NCBI RefSeq assembly: GCF_041435015.1
Contig: NZ_CP107991.1
Location: 20,493-84,492 of the forward strand
Origin: Streptomyces canus
GTDB taxonomy: Bacteria > Actinomycetota > Actinomycetes > Streptomycetales > Streptomycetaceae
DNA length: 64,000 bases
Reading direction: 5' to 3'
The notes under the pieces were generated by a model. It was not told the origin of the DNA, ran no database searches, and saw only the letters and a program-made list of their open reading frames with translations. Positions 8,064 through 16,444 of the stretch are shown piece after piece. Position 1 is the stretch's first letter, and the number at the start of each line of letters is the position of its first letter. The translations under genes were made by a program, and so were the position numbers.

Positions 8064-9157
8064 GCACCTTCACCAACCCCTCGACCGACGGCAGGAACGG
8101 GACGGCGAACCGGACGATGAACGGGACGATGAACGCAACGAAGAACGGACCCAGGCACGGGGCCGGGAACGCGAGCACCACGGAGGCCACCCGGCGCCCC
8201 CGCCTGAGCGGCATGACCTGGCTGGTCTGGCGCCAGCACCGGGCCGCGTTCTGGACCATGATTGCCGCCACCGTGCTCTGCGCGGCCTGGATGATCCACC
8301 AGCGCGCCCAGATGATGGACTTCCTCAACGCCTACGGCTTTCCCGCCAAGAACCTCGACGACGCGGAGAAGGCGTTCAAGCCCTACATCGGCGCGTTCAC
8401 TTCCGTCACCACGGGTCTCACGGCGATACCCATCATGCTCGGTGTCCTCCTCGGCGCCCCGCTGCTCGCAGGCGACCTGGAGAACGGCACGGCCAAGCTG
8501 ATCGCCGCCCAGTCCGTGAGCCGCAACCGCTGGCTCGCCACGAAGCTGGCGCTGACCGGGCTGGCGGTGACGGTGACCACGGTCACGCTGTCGGCTGTGT
8601 TCGCCTGGTGGTGGAACCCCATCAAGCTCCATTACCCGGACATCGACTGGACCTCCCGGGAGTTCTTCAACACCACGGGCCCGGCGCCCGTCGCCCTCTC
8701 CCTCCTCTCCGTGTTCGGCGGGGTGCTGATCGGTGTGATCCTGCGCCGCACGCTGGCGGCCATGGTCGTGACCCTCGGATTCACGGTCGCCCTCCAGGCC
8801 GTCTGGGGCTACTTCAAGCTGTCGCTCGGCGACATCGTCACAACCACCAGCAAGCCGGTCAGTCCCGGCACTACGATCACCGTCCCCTCGGTGCCCCGCA
8901 ACGCACACTGGCTCGACACCTCGTATGTCAGCGGCAGCGGCAAACTGTTCGACCCCCTGACCACGTGTACGCCAACGCTGAGGGAGGAAGCGACTACGTC
9001 GTGCATGAAGAAAGCGGACATCGTCGGCGCGTCGATCGACTACATCCCCATCTCACAGATGAGCAGTATGCAGTGGTTCGGAGCATCGATTCTGTTCGCC
9101 CTGACCGCCGGCATCGTGGCGTTCCTCTTCTTCTGGGGTCGTAAGCGGCTCGTCTGA
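8060..9157 (+). CDS. ABC transporter permease
   Basis: 365 residues, overlapping the ATPase gene by ATGA. After a ~40-residue Asn/Thr/Gly-rich N-terminus that looks low-complexity, hydrophobic segments include MTWLVWRQHRAAFWTMIAATV, the GLTAIPIMLGVLLGAPLLAGD region, LALTGLAVTVTTVTLSAVFA, PVALSLLSVFGGVLIGVIL, AAMVVTLGFTVALQAVWGYF and a final one near ILFALTAGIVAFLFFWGRK. About six membrane spans with a large extracellular loop before the last span fit the ABC-2 type permeases found with YtrA regulators. Last gene of the operon. Confidence 0.9.
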   Translation: MSTFTNPSTDGRNGTANRTMNGTMNATKNGPRHGAGNASTTEATRRPRLSGMTWLVWRQHRAAFWTMIAATVLCAAWMIHQRAQMMDFLNAYGFPAKNLDDAEKAFKPYIGAFTSVTTGLTAIPIMLGVLLGAPLLAGDLENGTAKLIAAQSVSRNRWLATKLALTGLAVTVTTVTLSAVFAWWWNPIKLHYPDIDWTSREFFNTTGPAPVALSLLSVFGGVLIGVILRRTLAAMVVTLGFTVALQAVWGYFKLSLGDIVTTTSKPVSPGTTITVPSVPRNAHWLDTSYVSGSGKLFDPLTTCTPTLREEATTSCMKKADIVGASIDYIPISQMSSMQWFGASILFALTAGIVAFLFFWGRKRLV

Positions 9158-9435
9158 GGAGCCGTTCGCGCCACCGCGATCACCGAAGGCGGTGAGCAGG
9201 TGAGGCTTCGGTCCTCCCCCTGCTCACCGCCGCCGACGCGACTACCTTCTCAGCCACGCCAAGGACGACTGGAGCAACGTCGCACGGGCCGTGGCCGTAC
9301 CCCTGGACGAAGTGCGGCGGCGCGAACGTCTGGCAGGAACTCGCGTCGGCGCCGGTCTCGTTCGGTGCGGCGGGCGAGGTCAGCGTCGTCGTCTCTCCTC
9401 CGTCTAGGTTCTGCCCGCCCGGATGGGCGGGCATC

Positions 9436-10014
9436 GTGCTCTTGGGTGGCGCGGCCATCGTGACGGCTCCGAGCGAAGAGGCCGCTGCTCGGATCCGCAA
9501 GGCCGTGATTGAGCTGTCTGCCGACGAGCTGACGGACCCGGAAGCGATCGGGAAAGTTCTCCCGATCGGTGAGGTTCTTGGACCTGCCGCACTCGCCTAT
9601 GTCGCGGCCGATGGCTTCCGCCCTTCAGCGTCCGCAGAATTGTCCGTGGAGGAACTGCCCGCCGGTCATGCAAGCCTGGACGCTCTGGAACAGGCTGCCG
9701 GACCGGAGGACGCCGGCGAGGCCGGCCTCGCCGAAATCACCTCGCCCGCGTTCGTCCTGCGGGTCGACGGTCAGGTCGTTGCTGCCGCCGGCTATCGCGC
9801 ATGGCCAAGCTCGACGGCTCACGTGAGCGTGCTGACTTCGCCTGATTGGCGTGGCAAGGGCCTTGCCCGCGCAACCGGGTCCGCCGCGGTCCGGTATGCA
9901 CTCGCGCAGGACCTTCTGCCTCAATGGCGGGCCAGGATCCCAGCGTCGAGGAAGGCGGCAATTGCGCTGGGGTTCAGCGAGCTCGGTTTCCAGCTCAGCA
10001 TCCAGTTGGTCTGA
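9436..10014 (+). CDS. GNAT-family acetyltransferase, 5' end degraded
   Basis: The intact part gives 192 residues from a GTG. The C-terminal GNAT core is clear: AHVSVLTSPDWRGKGLARATGSAAVRYAL carries the acetyl-CoA loop, and ASRKAAIALGFSELGFQL is the terminal strand region. The same frame is open back to 9196 with no start codon, and reads WAGIVLLGGAAIVTAP directly before the present start. Farther upstream, 9239-9336 makes better protein sense in another frame (DYLLSHAKDDWSNVARAVAV). The gene therefore seems to have lost its natural N-terminus through two compensating shifts. Substrate unknown. Confidence 0.6.
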   Translation: MLLGGAAIVTAPSEEAAARIRKAVIELSADELTDPEAIGKVLPIGEVLGPAALAYVAADGFRPSASAELSVEELPAGHASLDALEQAAGPEDAGEAGLAEITSPAFVLRVDGQVVAAAGYRAWPSSTAHVSVLTSPDWRGKGLARATGSAAVRYALAQDLLPQWRARIPASRKAAIALGFSELGFQLSIQLV

Positions 10015-10132
10015 TCAGCGGATGCGCGGCGAGGAAAGCGGCCCGCGGCATCTCCTGGTGTTCGGACGTCACCGCCGTCGTTCGTGCAGTACTCGGGGCT
10101 GCTGTTTTGGCCGAGCTGCACTCACCTCATTC

Positions 10133-10390
10133 TCAGGGTTCGGTCGGCGCCAACGGGCTGGCAGTGGGGTGCCCATCTTCCGCCGACTCAGCGTAGGACG
10201 GCAGTTCGCGCATCCGGCGCAGCGGCGAAAGGAAAACAGGCAGGAAGGTGAGTGACTGACCGACGGCCCCGGCCAGCAGCGTGGCACGGACGCCAATCGT
10301 CGAGCCGAGGCCGGCGAGCCGTGAGATCTCCGCGGCGTCGGCGGTGAGCCGCATGAACAGCGCCGTTCCCTGCGGCTGCCGGAGGACCAT
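10133..10390 (-). pseudogene. C-terminal fragment of an MFS transporter
   Basis: The 85-residue reading frame contains FMRLTADAAEISRLAGLGSTIGVRATLLAGAVGQ and ends after FLPVFLSPLRRMRELP. This matches the last two helices and basic cytoplasmic end of many actinobacterial major-facilitator exporters. The preceding ten or so helices are absent, so this is a remnant. The start codon shown is only the first ATG of the open frame. Confidence 0.45.
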
Positions 10391-10734
10391 CCGGTGGTCA
10401 AGCAGGTGGCGAAGGCGAAGTGGCAGCCGCTACGGCAAGGACTCCGATCCGCTGATCGTGCTCACCGCCGCGGCCGCCGTGAAGCTCGGGCTGCCGGAGC
10501 GCCTGGAGGGCCATGGGCAGCCCCCATAGCGTGAACAGCCGCTCGGTATCCATGTGGTTGGTCATGGTGCTGATCCGGCGACCACCCGGATCACGAGCCT
10601 CGTCCAGGCCGTCCTCACCCTCCAGTTGGCCAGCTCAGACTGAAAATGGAAAAGGCTCGCTTTCTCGGAAAATCCGACGGAGAGACCCAATCGCCGACGT
10701 GCACAAGCTGAGAAGAGAGAGGTCGGCCAAGAAG
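10391..10734. other. No supported gene
   Basis: Short frames exist (for instance ending KDSDPLIVLTAAAAVKLGLP near 10525), but none has a start signal and adequate length. Probably debris of rearranged genes. Confidence 0.35.
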
Positions 10735-10769
10735 GCAGCCCCCCTTCCTTCAAGCTGGAGGGGGGCTGC
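10735..10769 (-). terminator. Terminator hairpin of secreted protein gene
   Basis: GCAGCCCCCC and GGGGGGCTGC form a perfect 10-bp stem with a 15-base loop, 16 bases downstream of the stop at 10785 on the minus strand. No long T run follows. Confidence 0.55.
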
Positions 10770-10784
10770 TTTCGTCGTCAGTGC

Positions 10785-11132
10785 TTAGCAGTACACGTCC
10801 ACTTGCGTGACGTAATTGCCGCCGTCCAGGGTCCGCTCACTCCATGCCGGGACGAAATCCCACGTGTTGTTCCGATACCACACCCTGAAGCTGTTGCCGT
10901 GGGCCTTGGCATAGTTGAAGCGGCCGTAGATAGGGTTATTTCCGCAGTGTTCCATATTCCAGACTTGTCCGGAAGTGTCATAGACGCAGGCCCTCCCGTC
11001 ATCGCACTTGTAGCTCTTGTACTGGGGCTGGGCCTCGATCGCAGAGGCGCTGGTGGGGGTGACGGTGAGTGCGATGGCTCCAAGAGCAATCGCCGTAGCC
11101 GTTCGGGCTGCAACCCGCTTGACCGAATGCAT
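10785..11132 (-). CDS. Secreted small Cys-containing protein, inhibitor I36-like
   Basis: 115 residues. The N-terminus is a classic signal peptide: MHSVKRVAART, hydrophobic AIALGAIALTVTPTSASA with cleavage after ASA at about residue 31. The mature part contains YKCDDGRACVYDTSGQVW and WDFVPAWSERTLDGGN, with four cysteines that can form two disulfides. The CxDGxxCxY start resembles the peptidase inhibitor I36/SMI-like and related beta-gamma-crystallin-like secreted proteins of Streptomyces. An extracellular role is expected. Monocistronic, divergent from the AraC gene. Confidence 0.6.
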   Translation of the reverse strand: MHSVKRVAARTATAIALGAIALTVTPTSASAIEAQPQYKSYKCDDGRACVYDTSGQVWNMEHCGNNPIYGRFNYAKAHGNSFRVWYRNNTWDFVPAWSERTLDGGNYVTQVDVYC

Positions 11133-11344
11133 TCAGACCTCTCCTTGTCTGGGTGTTAGTCCGGCGAGCCTCGCGCACGAAAGCGTGCGGAACATTCGAC
11201 GACTCCTGCACGTGAGCAGCGATGATGACGCTTTTTGAGACGCCGACTGGATCAGGGCTCGAGTGACTGAGCAAGCCCTAGCCTTCGGCACCGACCGCCG
11301 GGAGTCTTGTATGAAGACGCAATCACAGCGGGGGAACCTCAACC

Positions 11345-12301
11345 GTGACCGAACTGATCGACCAGCCCGGCGAATACACCGGACTGCCGGCCGCATCCTT
11401 ACGCGGCATCGCCATCCGCTACCGAGGCCACCGCATGGGCGGCGCGCGGCCCGCGAGGGTCACCCTTCCCTCGGCGGCCGTCACGTTGCTTCTGGGATGG
11501 GGGCAGCCGCTGACCATCCACAGCGGGCCAGAACAAGGAGTGTCGCCAAGTCCGTGGCCTGCGATGATTGCTGGTCTCCAGACTGCGCCCATGCTGGCGG
11601 GCTTCAGTGGATCCGCATCTGCCGTCGAGATCGAACTCACGCCGCTCGGCGCATACCGGCTCCTGAACCTACCCTTGCACCACCTGGCGAAGACGGTCAT
11701 CGACCCGGACCACATCATGGGAGCAGGCTGGGCTGCGAACGCCACCGAACAGCTGGCCGCAGCACCGCACTGGTCTCGCCGCTGGCAAATTCTCGACGCC
11801 CTGCTCACCCGACGACTTCACGGGGAAACGTCCCCATCACCTGCTGCCACCCAGGCATGGAACCTGCTGCGTGATCGCGACGGCGCCGTGTCCTTACGCG
11901 ATCTGACCCTGGCCACCGGCCTTGGCCGGCGCCGCATACAAGGGCTGCTGCAGGAGCACATCGGGCTGCCCGCTCAAACGCTCTCCCGCATCATCAGGTT
12001 CCATCAGACCCTGGCAGTGGCATCGACCGGCCTGGACTCGCTCGCCGACCTGGCCAGCCGGGCGGGATACCACGATCAGTCACACATGAACCGAGACTTC
12101 AGAGCCCTCTCTGGCCAGACACCACGAGAACTGCTCGACATCTTGCGGCATACAGCACACCGGCACAGCAGCGGGCACTTCCAATCCTTCAACGACTTCG
12201 GGCTCCGCGCCCCAGCCAGCCGCTACGTGACCGCTTCTGCCTCGCCGATCTCCAAGAACAGATCAAGGCGGCAGCGGCACCGACCCCCTCGCCAAACGTG
12301 A
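11345..12301 (+). CDS. AraC-family transcriptional regulator with two TTA codons
   Basis: 318 residues, GTG start with a GGGGGA about 9 bases upstream. The C-terminal AraC DNA-binding domain has both helix-turn-helix motifs: VSLRDLTLATGLGRRRIQGLL and DSLADLASRAGYHDQSHMNRDFRALSGQTPRELL. The N-terminal ~170 residues (cupin-like in this family, with PSAAVTLLLGWGQPLTI) would sense a ligand. TTA leucine codons occur at 11399 and 11894. TTA is rare in Streptomyces and needs the bldA tRNA, so translation may be developmentally gated. Its target genes are not evident; both neighbours are unrelated. Confidence 0.88.
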   Translation: MTELIDQPGEYTGLPAASLRGIAIRYRGHRMGGARPARVTLPSAAVTLLLGWGQPLTIHSGPEQGVSPSPWPAMIAGLQTAPMLAGFSGSASAVEIELTPLGAYRLLNLPLHHLAKTVIDPDHIMGAGWAANATEQLAAAPHWSRRWQILDALLTRRLHGETSPSPAATQAWNLLRDRDGAVSLRDLTLATGLGRRRIQGLLQEHIGLPAQTLSRIIRFHQTLAVASTGLDSLADLASRAGYHDQSHMNRDFRALSGQTPRELLDILRHTAHRHSSGHFQSFNDFGLRAPASRYVTASASPISKNRSRRQRHRPPRQT

Positions 12302-12328
12302 CGTCTGTCGGCCGGTTCTGCCATTCGG

Positions 12329-12717
12329 TCATTCGTCGACGCCGGACAGACGCTTCTGCCGCTTCTTGACGATCTTCGGCTCGAACGAGCCTTCACGGTC
12401 GCGGGGCACGGCTATCTCCACCGGGCCGACGTCCGTGAGCACGGTCTTGGCCCGGGTCCCGTTGCGGCTGTTGCCGCCGGTTTCCCAGCCGGATCGTGCT
12501 TGTCGTAGCCGAGGTGGTCGGTGATCTCACCCTCGAGGGCAGACTCCAGCAGCCGCTTCGTCAGCTGCTGGAGCAGCCCGCCCTCACCCGTCAGCTGCAG
12601 GCCCTGGGCCTGGGTACGGCCCACCAGCTCGTCAATGAGCTGGTGGTCCACCGCCCTCGCCGACTGCAGCTCAACTGCCTCGACGGACTCGGCCTCGGTC
12701 ACGTTCTCACTGGTCAC
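12329..12717 (-). pseudogene. IS256-family transposase N-terminal remnant
   Basis: The minus strand reads VDHQLIDELVGRTQAQG, then GGLLQQLTKRLLESALEGEITDHLGYDKHDPAGK. After a shift of frame near 12480 it continues GGNSRNGTRAKTVLTDVGPVEIAVPRD and EPKIVKKRQKRLSGVDE, ending at a stop. This is the N-terminal third of a Mutator/IS256 transposase; the catalytic DDE part is missing. Inactive. Confidence 0.8.
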
Positions 12718-12782
12718 CGATGCATCTTCCTTGATCAGAATTTACACCGAACGTTTTACAATCCTTTGGACGTAAAGCGCCT

Positions 12783-13247
12783 CTAGGCGCACTGGCCTCG
12801 GCCGCGGTAGTGGGTGTACTTGCGACACACCCTCTGTCTTCCCGCGTAAGTGAGGGATTGGTTGTAGTCCCTGAGATACCGGTAGTTCTGGCGATACTTG
12901 TGCACCGAGTAGATCAGGTCGTATACGCCGACAGCGTGGAGGCCGCAAGAGCCGAAGCCTCTCCAGCGAGTCCAGCAACTACGGGCGCGGAACCTCTTGA
13001 GAGCCTTGATTCTGCGGAAAGAGACCACGGAGAGCGCGATGTTGGCGCCGTAGTAGTAGTGCCGCCAGTTGGGATTTCTGCCCCAACGGTCAGCGGTCCC
13101 GCAAACTCGTGGTGTCGTAGGGGCTGATGGCTGGCCGTCGGCCGCGGTATCACCGGAGGCAGGCGGTATCCGCAAGGGGGCGGGCTGACCGCCCAACGTC
13201 AACGGTTCGTCCGCCTTGAACTGCGGCGGATAGTTCTCCATGACCAC
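12783..13247 (-). CDS. Orphan ORF with IS3 OrfA-like first residues
   Basis: The frame begins MVMENYPPQFKADEP, which is how many Streptomyces IS3-family OrfA proteins begin. It then diverges into Pro/Gly-rich, Cys- and Tyr-rich sequence (RHYYYGANIALSVVSF, LIYSVHKYRQNYRYLRDYNQS) with no similarity I recognise. It may be an accidental fusion of an IS remnant with unrelated DNA. Reported with low confidence; no function assigned. Confidence 0.25.
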   Translation of the reverse strand: MVMENYPPQFKADEPLTLGGQPAPLRIPPASGDTAADGQPSAPTTPRVCGTADRWGRNPNWRHYYYGANIALSVVSFRRIKALKRFRARSCWTRWRGFGSCGLHAVGVYDLIYSVHKYRQNYRYLRDYNQSLTYAGRQRVCRKYTHYRGRGQCA

Positions 13248-13538
13248 GAGATGTCCGTTCTCAGATCCTCAGGATCCAGTGTCTCGTGTGTTCAACATCA
13301 GGGGTCAAGGCCTTCCATCGCATGGCCGCACTGCACCGTCCTGCCAGCTGACCGGCAAACCCTGACGGCCTACGACCGGAAAGAGCCTGGAGTGCCAGAC
13401 CACCGCGCTGGTCTCCGCCCTGCCCGAACACCGAAAATCGCGTCGGCCGCCCGACAACAGTTCCCCCTCAACGACTCCTCATCGCCCCAACCAGGACAGC
13501 GAGGTCAGATCGCTGATGAGACGTCTGGCCGACCGCGC

Positions 13539-13916
13539 CTACGGGTGCGTGTCCGTGATCGCGATGACCTCGTCGAGGTGGTCCAGGGTGGCCTGCAGGT
13601 CGTCGATCTTGGCCTGGATGCGCTCGCGCTCGGCTCGCAGCATGGCTCGTTGCTCGGCGTCGGTGTGCCCGGAGTCCCAGCATGGAAGGAGTTCGCTGAT
13701 CCTTCGGCTGGTCAGGCCGGCGGCGAACATCTCCTGGAAGAAGCGCACGAGGGCGATGGCGTCCTGCCGGTACAGGCGCTGGCCGGACGGGCTGCGCTCC
13801 GCGATGAGCAGCCCTTGCTGCTCGTAGTAGCGCACGGCGCGCACCGAGACGCCGGCACCTCGTGCCACCTCGCCGATGCGGATCAACCGCTCCTCTGCGG
13901 CCGCTGCGACAGTCAT
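13539..13916 (-). CDS. MerR-family transcriptional regulator
   Basis: 125 residues from ATG 13916, with AGAGGA 6 bases upstream. The N-terminal MerR helix-turn-helix is RIGEVARGAGVSVRAVRYYEQQGLL. The coiled-coil dimerisation helix is RAERERIQAKIDDLQATLDHLDEVI at the C-terminus. There is one Cys (LLPCWDSG), so no metal-binding pair is evident; it resembles the short MerR regulators that pair with oxidoreductases. It is divergent from an SDR gene across a 75-bp spacer holding a dyad, and very likely controls both. Confidence 0.9.
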   Translation of the reverse strand: MTVAAAAEERLIRIGEVARGAGVSVRAVRYYEQQGLLIAERSPSGQRLYRQDAIALVRFFQEMFAAGLTSRRISELLPCWDSGHTDAEQRAMLRAERERIQAKIDDLQATLDHLDEVIAITDTHP

Positions 13917-13954
13917 GGTGATTCCTCTCACCCTTAGGCCTGACGACCGCACTT

Positions 13955-13977
13955 GCCTCTGACGTTAGCGTCAGGTT
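13955..13977. promoter_or_regulatory. MerR-type dyad between merR and SDR genes
   Basis: TGACG-TTAG-CGTCA (13960-13973) is a near-perfect dyad with flanking CC/GG extension (CCTCTGACG and CGTCAGG). MerR regulators bind such dyads inside over-long -35/-10 spacers. The site lies between the two divergent genes, so it probably controls both. Confidence 0.65.
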
Positions 13978-13991
13978 TTAGCGTACCGGCC

Positions 13992-14720
13992 ATGGATATC
14001 AACAACTCCGTCGCCCTTGTCACCGGAGCCAACCGCGGCCTGGGCCGCGCCTTCGCCCAGCGCCTGCTCGAACGGGGCGCCCGCAAGGTCTACGCGACGG
14101 CCCGCCGACCGGAGACCGTGGACCTGCCCGGGGTCGAGGTGCTGCCCCTCGACATCACCGATCCCGCATCCGTGAGGGCCACCGCCGAGGCCGCCCCGGA
14201 CGTCTCACTACTCGTCAACAACGCGGGAATCAGTACGGGGACCGACCTGGTGACCGGTTCGCTGGACGCGGTGCGGCACGAGCTGGAGACCAACATGTTC
14301 GGCCACCTGGGAATGATCCGGGAGTTCGCGCCGGCGCTCGCCAGGAACGGCGGGGGCGCGATCGTCAACGTCCTCTCCGCCATGTCCTGGTTCGGGGGCA
14401 AGGGCGCCAATGCCTACCACCTGACCAAGGCCGCCGCCTGGGCCATGACCAACGGCGTCCGCCTGGAGCTCGCCGAACAGGGCACGCTTGTGACGGCGGT
14501 GCACCTCGGCCTGGCCGACACCGACATGGCGGCGGGCTGGCCCGTGGACAAGATCGCTCCGTCGGACCTGGCCGACGCGGCGCTCGACGGTGTCGAGGCG
14601 GGCTCCGCCGAGGTCCTCGCCGACCAGTGGAGCCGGGACGTCAAGTCCCGTCTGCCGCTGACGCCGGAAGAGTTCAACGCCGCAATGGACCGCGCCCTGG
14701 CGGCGCTGATGGCGGCCTGA
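13992..14720 (+). CDS. Short-chain dehydrogenase/reductase
   Basis: 242 residues. The NAD(P)-binding motif is VTGANRGLGRAF (TGxxxGxG) near residue 10. LLVNNAGIS (NNAG motif), catalytic Ser in NVLSAMSWFGG and the YxxxK motif as NAYHLTKAA are all present, so the enzyme should be active. The family oxidises or reduces alcohols and ketones; the substrate is unknown. No good ribosome binding site precedes the ATG, so the message may be nearly leaderless. Divergent from the MerR gene. Confidence 0.88.
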   Translation: MDINNSVALVTGANRGLGRAFAQRLLERGARKVYATARRPETVDLPGVEVLPLDITDPASVRATAEAAPDVSLLVNNAGISTGTDLVTGSLDAVRHELETNMFGHLGMIREFAPALARNGGGAIVNVLSAMSWFGGKGANAYHLTKAAAWAMTNGVRLELAEQGTLVTAVHLGLADTDMAAGWPVDKIAPSDLADAALDGVEAGSAEVLADQWSRDVKSRLPLTPEEFNAAMDRALAALMAA

Positions 14721-15034
14721 GAGGCCCCTCGGGCCGACCGGACTTCGGCGGCTGCTTCTCCATCGGCTGCTCGAACTCCTCTACTTGAGGTTGAACTCGT
14801 GGTGTCGTGTCGCTGATCAGGCGGGTCCGATGGTCAGGCCGGTCTCGGCGAGGCAGCCGTCTATGAGGTGACTGCGGTACTGGATGAGGCGTAAGAAACT
14901 GTTGTCTTTTCGATCTTGAGGGATGCGCGTCGAACGGGAGTCCCGATCGGGTGGTCGCGGGACGCTGGGCGCATACGAACAGGGCCTCCTGAACAGCTCG
15001 TTGGTGTCGAATCACCGAGCAGCAGGAGGCCCTG

Positions 15035-15951
15035 GTGCAGCAGTCTTGCGTGCCGATGGCCGGGCAGTCCAGCGCGGTCACCTGGGAGTGTGACTGCCTG
15101 GCTCACCGGTTCGGAAACGCCGCCGACAACGGGAAGCGGCAGCCTCGCTACCCGACCGACATGACGGACGGAGAGTGGGCCGCGGTCTGCCCGCTGCTGC
15201 CGGTGCCGGGCTGGATGCGCGGCCGGGGAGGCCGGCCGGAGGGGTACTGCCACCGGGCGATGCTCGATGCGATCCGGTATCTCGTGGACAACGGGATCAA
15301 GTGGCGGGCGATGCCCGCCGACTTCCTCCGTGGGACCGCGTCTACGCATTCTTCCGCCGCTGGCGGGACAACGCTCTGGTCAAGGAGTTCCACGACCGGT
15401 TGCGCGCGAGGGCCCGCGAGGAACTGGGGCGGGATGCGGAGCCGACGGCCGCGGTGATCGACTCGCAGTCCGTCAAAGCGGACGCGGTGGTCGGCGCGGA
15501 CAGCCGGGGCTTCGACGGCGGCAAGCTGGTCAACGGGCGCAAGCGGCATGTCGTGGTCGACACGCTCGGCCTGCTGTTGGGTGTGATGGTCACCGCCGCG
15601 GACACCGGTGACCGCATCGCCGCCCAGGGCCTGCTTGGGCAGGTCGCCGACGTGCACCACCGGCTGGAACTGGTCTGGGCCGACGGCGGCTACACCGGCA
15701 GCCTGGTCGAGCACTGCCTGGCCACGCTCGCGCTGGTCCTGGCGATCGTGAAACGCAGCGACGACATGCGCGGCTTCGTGGTGCTGCCCAAGCGGTGGAT
15801 CGTCGAGCGGTTCTTCGCCCACCTGATGCGAAGCCGCCGTCTGGTGCGCGACTTCGAGCGGCGCACGGCCAGCGCCGAGGCGATGGTCTACTGGTCGATG
15901 ACCCTGCTCATGACGCGCCGCCTGGCCCGGTCACGCCTGCCGCGAGGGTGA
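15035..15951 (+). pseudogene. IS5-family transposase with one frameshift
   Basis: GTG start with AGGAGG 6 bases upstream. The first frame gives DMTDGEWAAVCPLLPVPG and AMLDAIRYLVDNGIKWRAMPADF. At about 15327 the reading moves by -1 into WDRVYAFFRRWRDNALV, then VIDSQSVKADAVVGAD, GRKRHVVVDTLGLLLGVMV, LELVWADGGYTG and PKRWIVERFFAHLMRSRRL. The catalytic Asp, Asp and Glu contexts of the IS5 DDE fold are all present. The expected ADFPPWDRV needs one extra C where only TTCCTCC is found, and no slippery heptamer is obvious. A one-base deletion is therefore more likely than programmed frameshifting. Confidence 0.85.
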
Positions 15952-16444
15952 ACCGGCCCGGCTGCCGCTCGGCCAGCCAGCCCCGCGCGACCAGGCGTTT
16001 CGCCTTCGACCGCAGTGCCTCCACTCGTGCCGGCACCACGTCCATGCCGAACGCTTGGGCCATCTCCTGGCAGGTCAGCGGCCCTTGATGGAGCCGGTCC
16101 CGGTCTGCGAGCGTCGTGAGGATGCGCTGGTAGTCGACCGACAGCACCGACCAGGCCAGCCCCTGGCGCCACACCGGAACCTGCGACTTCGGCTTCGCCG
16201 CGTCCCGGGGTTCCGGCGGCGCGTCCGCATCCCGCGCTTCCTCAGTGACCTCTGTGCCGGCGGTGTTGCCGCCGTCCGGAGCCAGCACCGTGTCGACCCG
16301 CCTGCGGGCAATCGCCCACTCCTGCCATTCCTGCTCGGCCGCGGCCAGTTCGGCCTGGATGCGGTCGGCCTCCTCCCGCAGCCCGTCGACTCGACGGCGA
16401 GCGGCGACCTCGTGCTGTTCCAGCAGTCCGACGACGGACGGCAT
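15908..16444 (-). CDS. IS-associated coiled-coil/HTH-like accessory protein
   Basis: 178 residues from ATG 16444 (MPSVVGLLEQHEVAARRR), with GGGAGG 6 bases upstream. Residues 8-60 form a charged coiled coil (VDGLREEADRIQAELAAAEQEW). The C-terminal half, SVDYQRILTTLADRDRLHQGPLTCQEMAQAF and RVEALRSKAKRLVARGWL, looks like a winged helix. It lies between the inverted repeats and converges on and overlaps the transposase 3' end by 44 bp, so it is a passenger gene of the element. Role unknown; regulating transposition is one possibility. Confidence 0.65.
   Translation of the reverse strand: MPSVVGLLEQHEVAARRRVDGLREEADRIQAELAAAEQEWQEWAIARRRVDTVLAPDGGNTAGTEVTEEARDADAPPEPRDAAKPKSQVPVWRQGLAWSVLSVDYQRILTTLADRDRLHQGPLTCQEMAQAFGMDVVPARVEALRSKAKRLVARGWLAERQPGRFTLAAGVTGPGGAS

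Noticed and set aside
10281..10788. Short plus-strand frames between the MFS fragment and the secreted protein gene
   Set aside because: No RBS, no recognisable protein family and mixed composition; likely rearranged debris.
15300..15345. Programmed -1 frameshift in the IS5-type transposase
   Set aside because: No slippery heptamer or poly-A run is present, and one missing C explains the shift, though programmed shifting is known in some IS5 groups.
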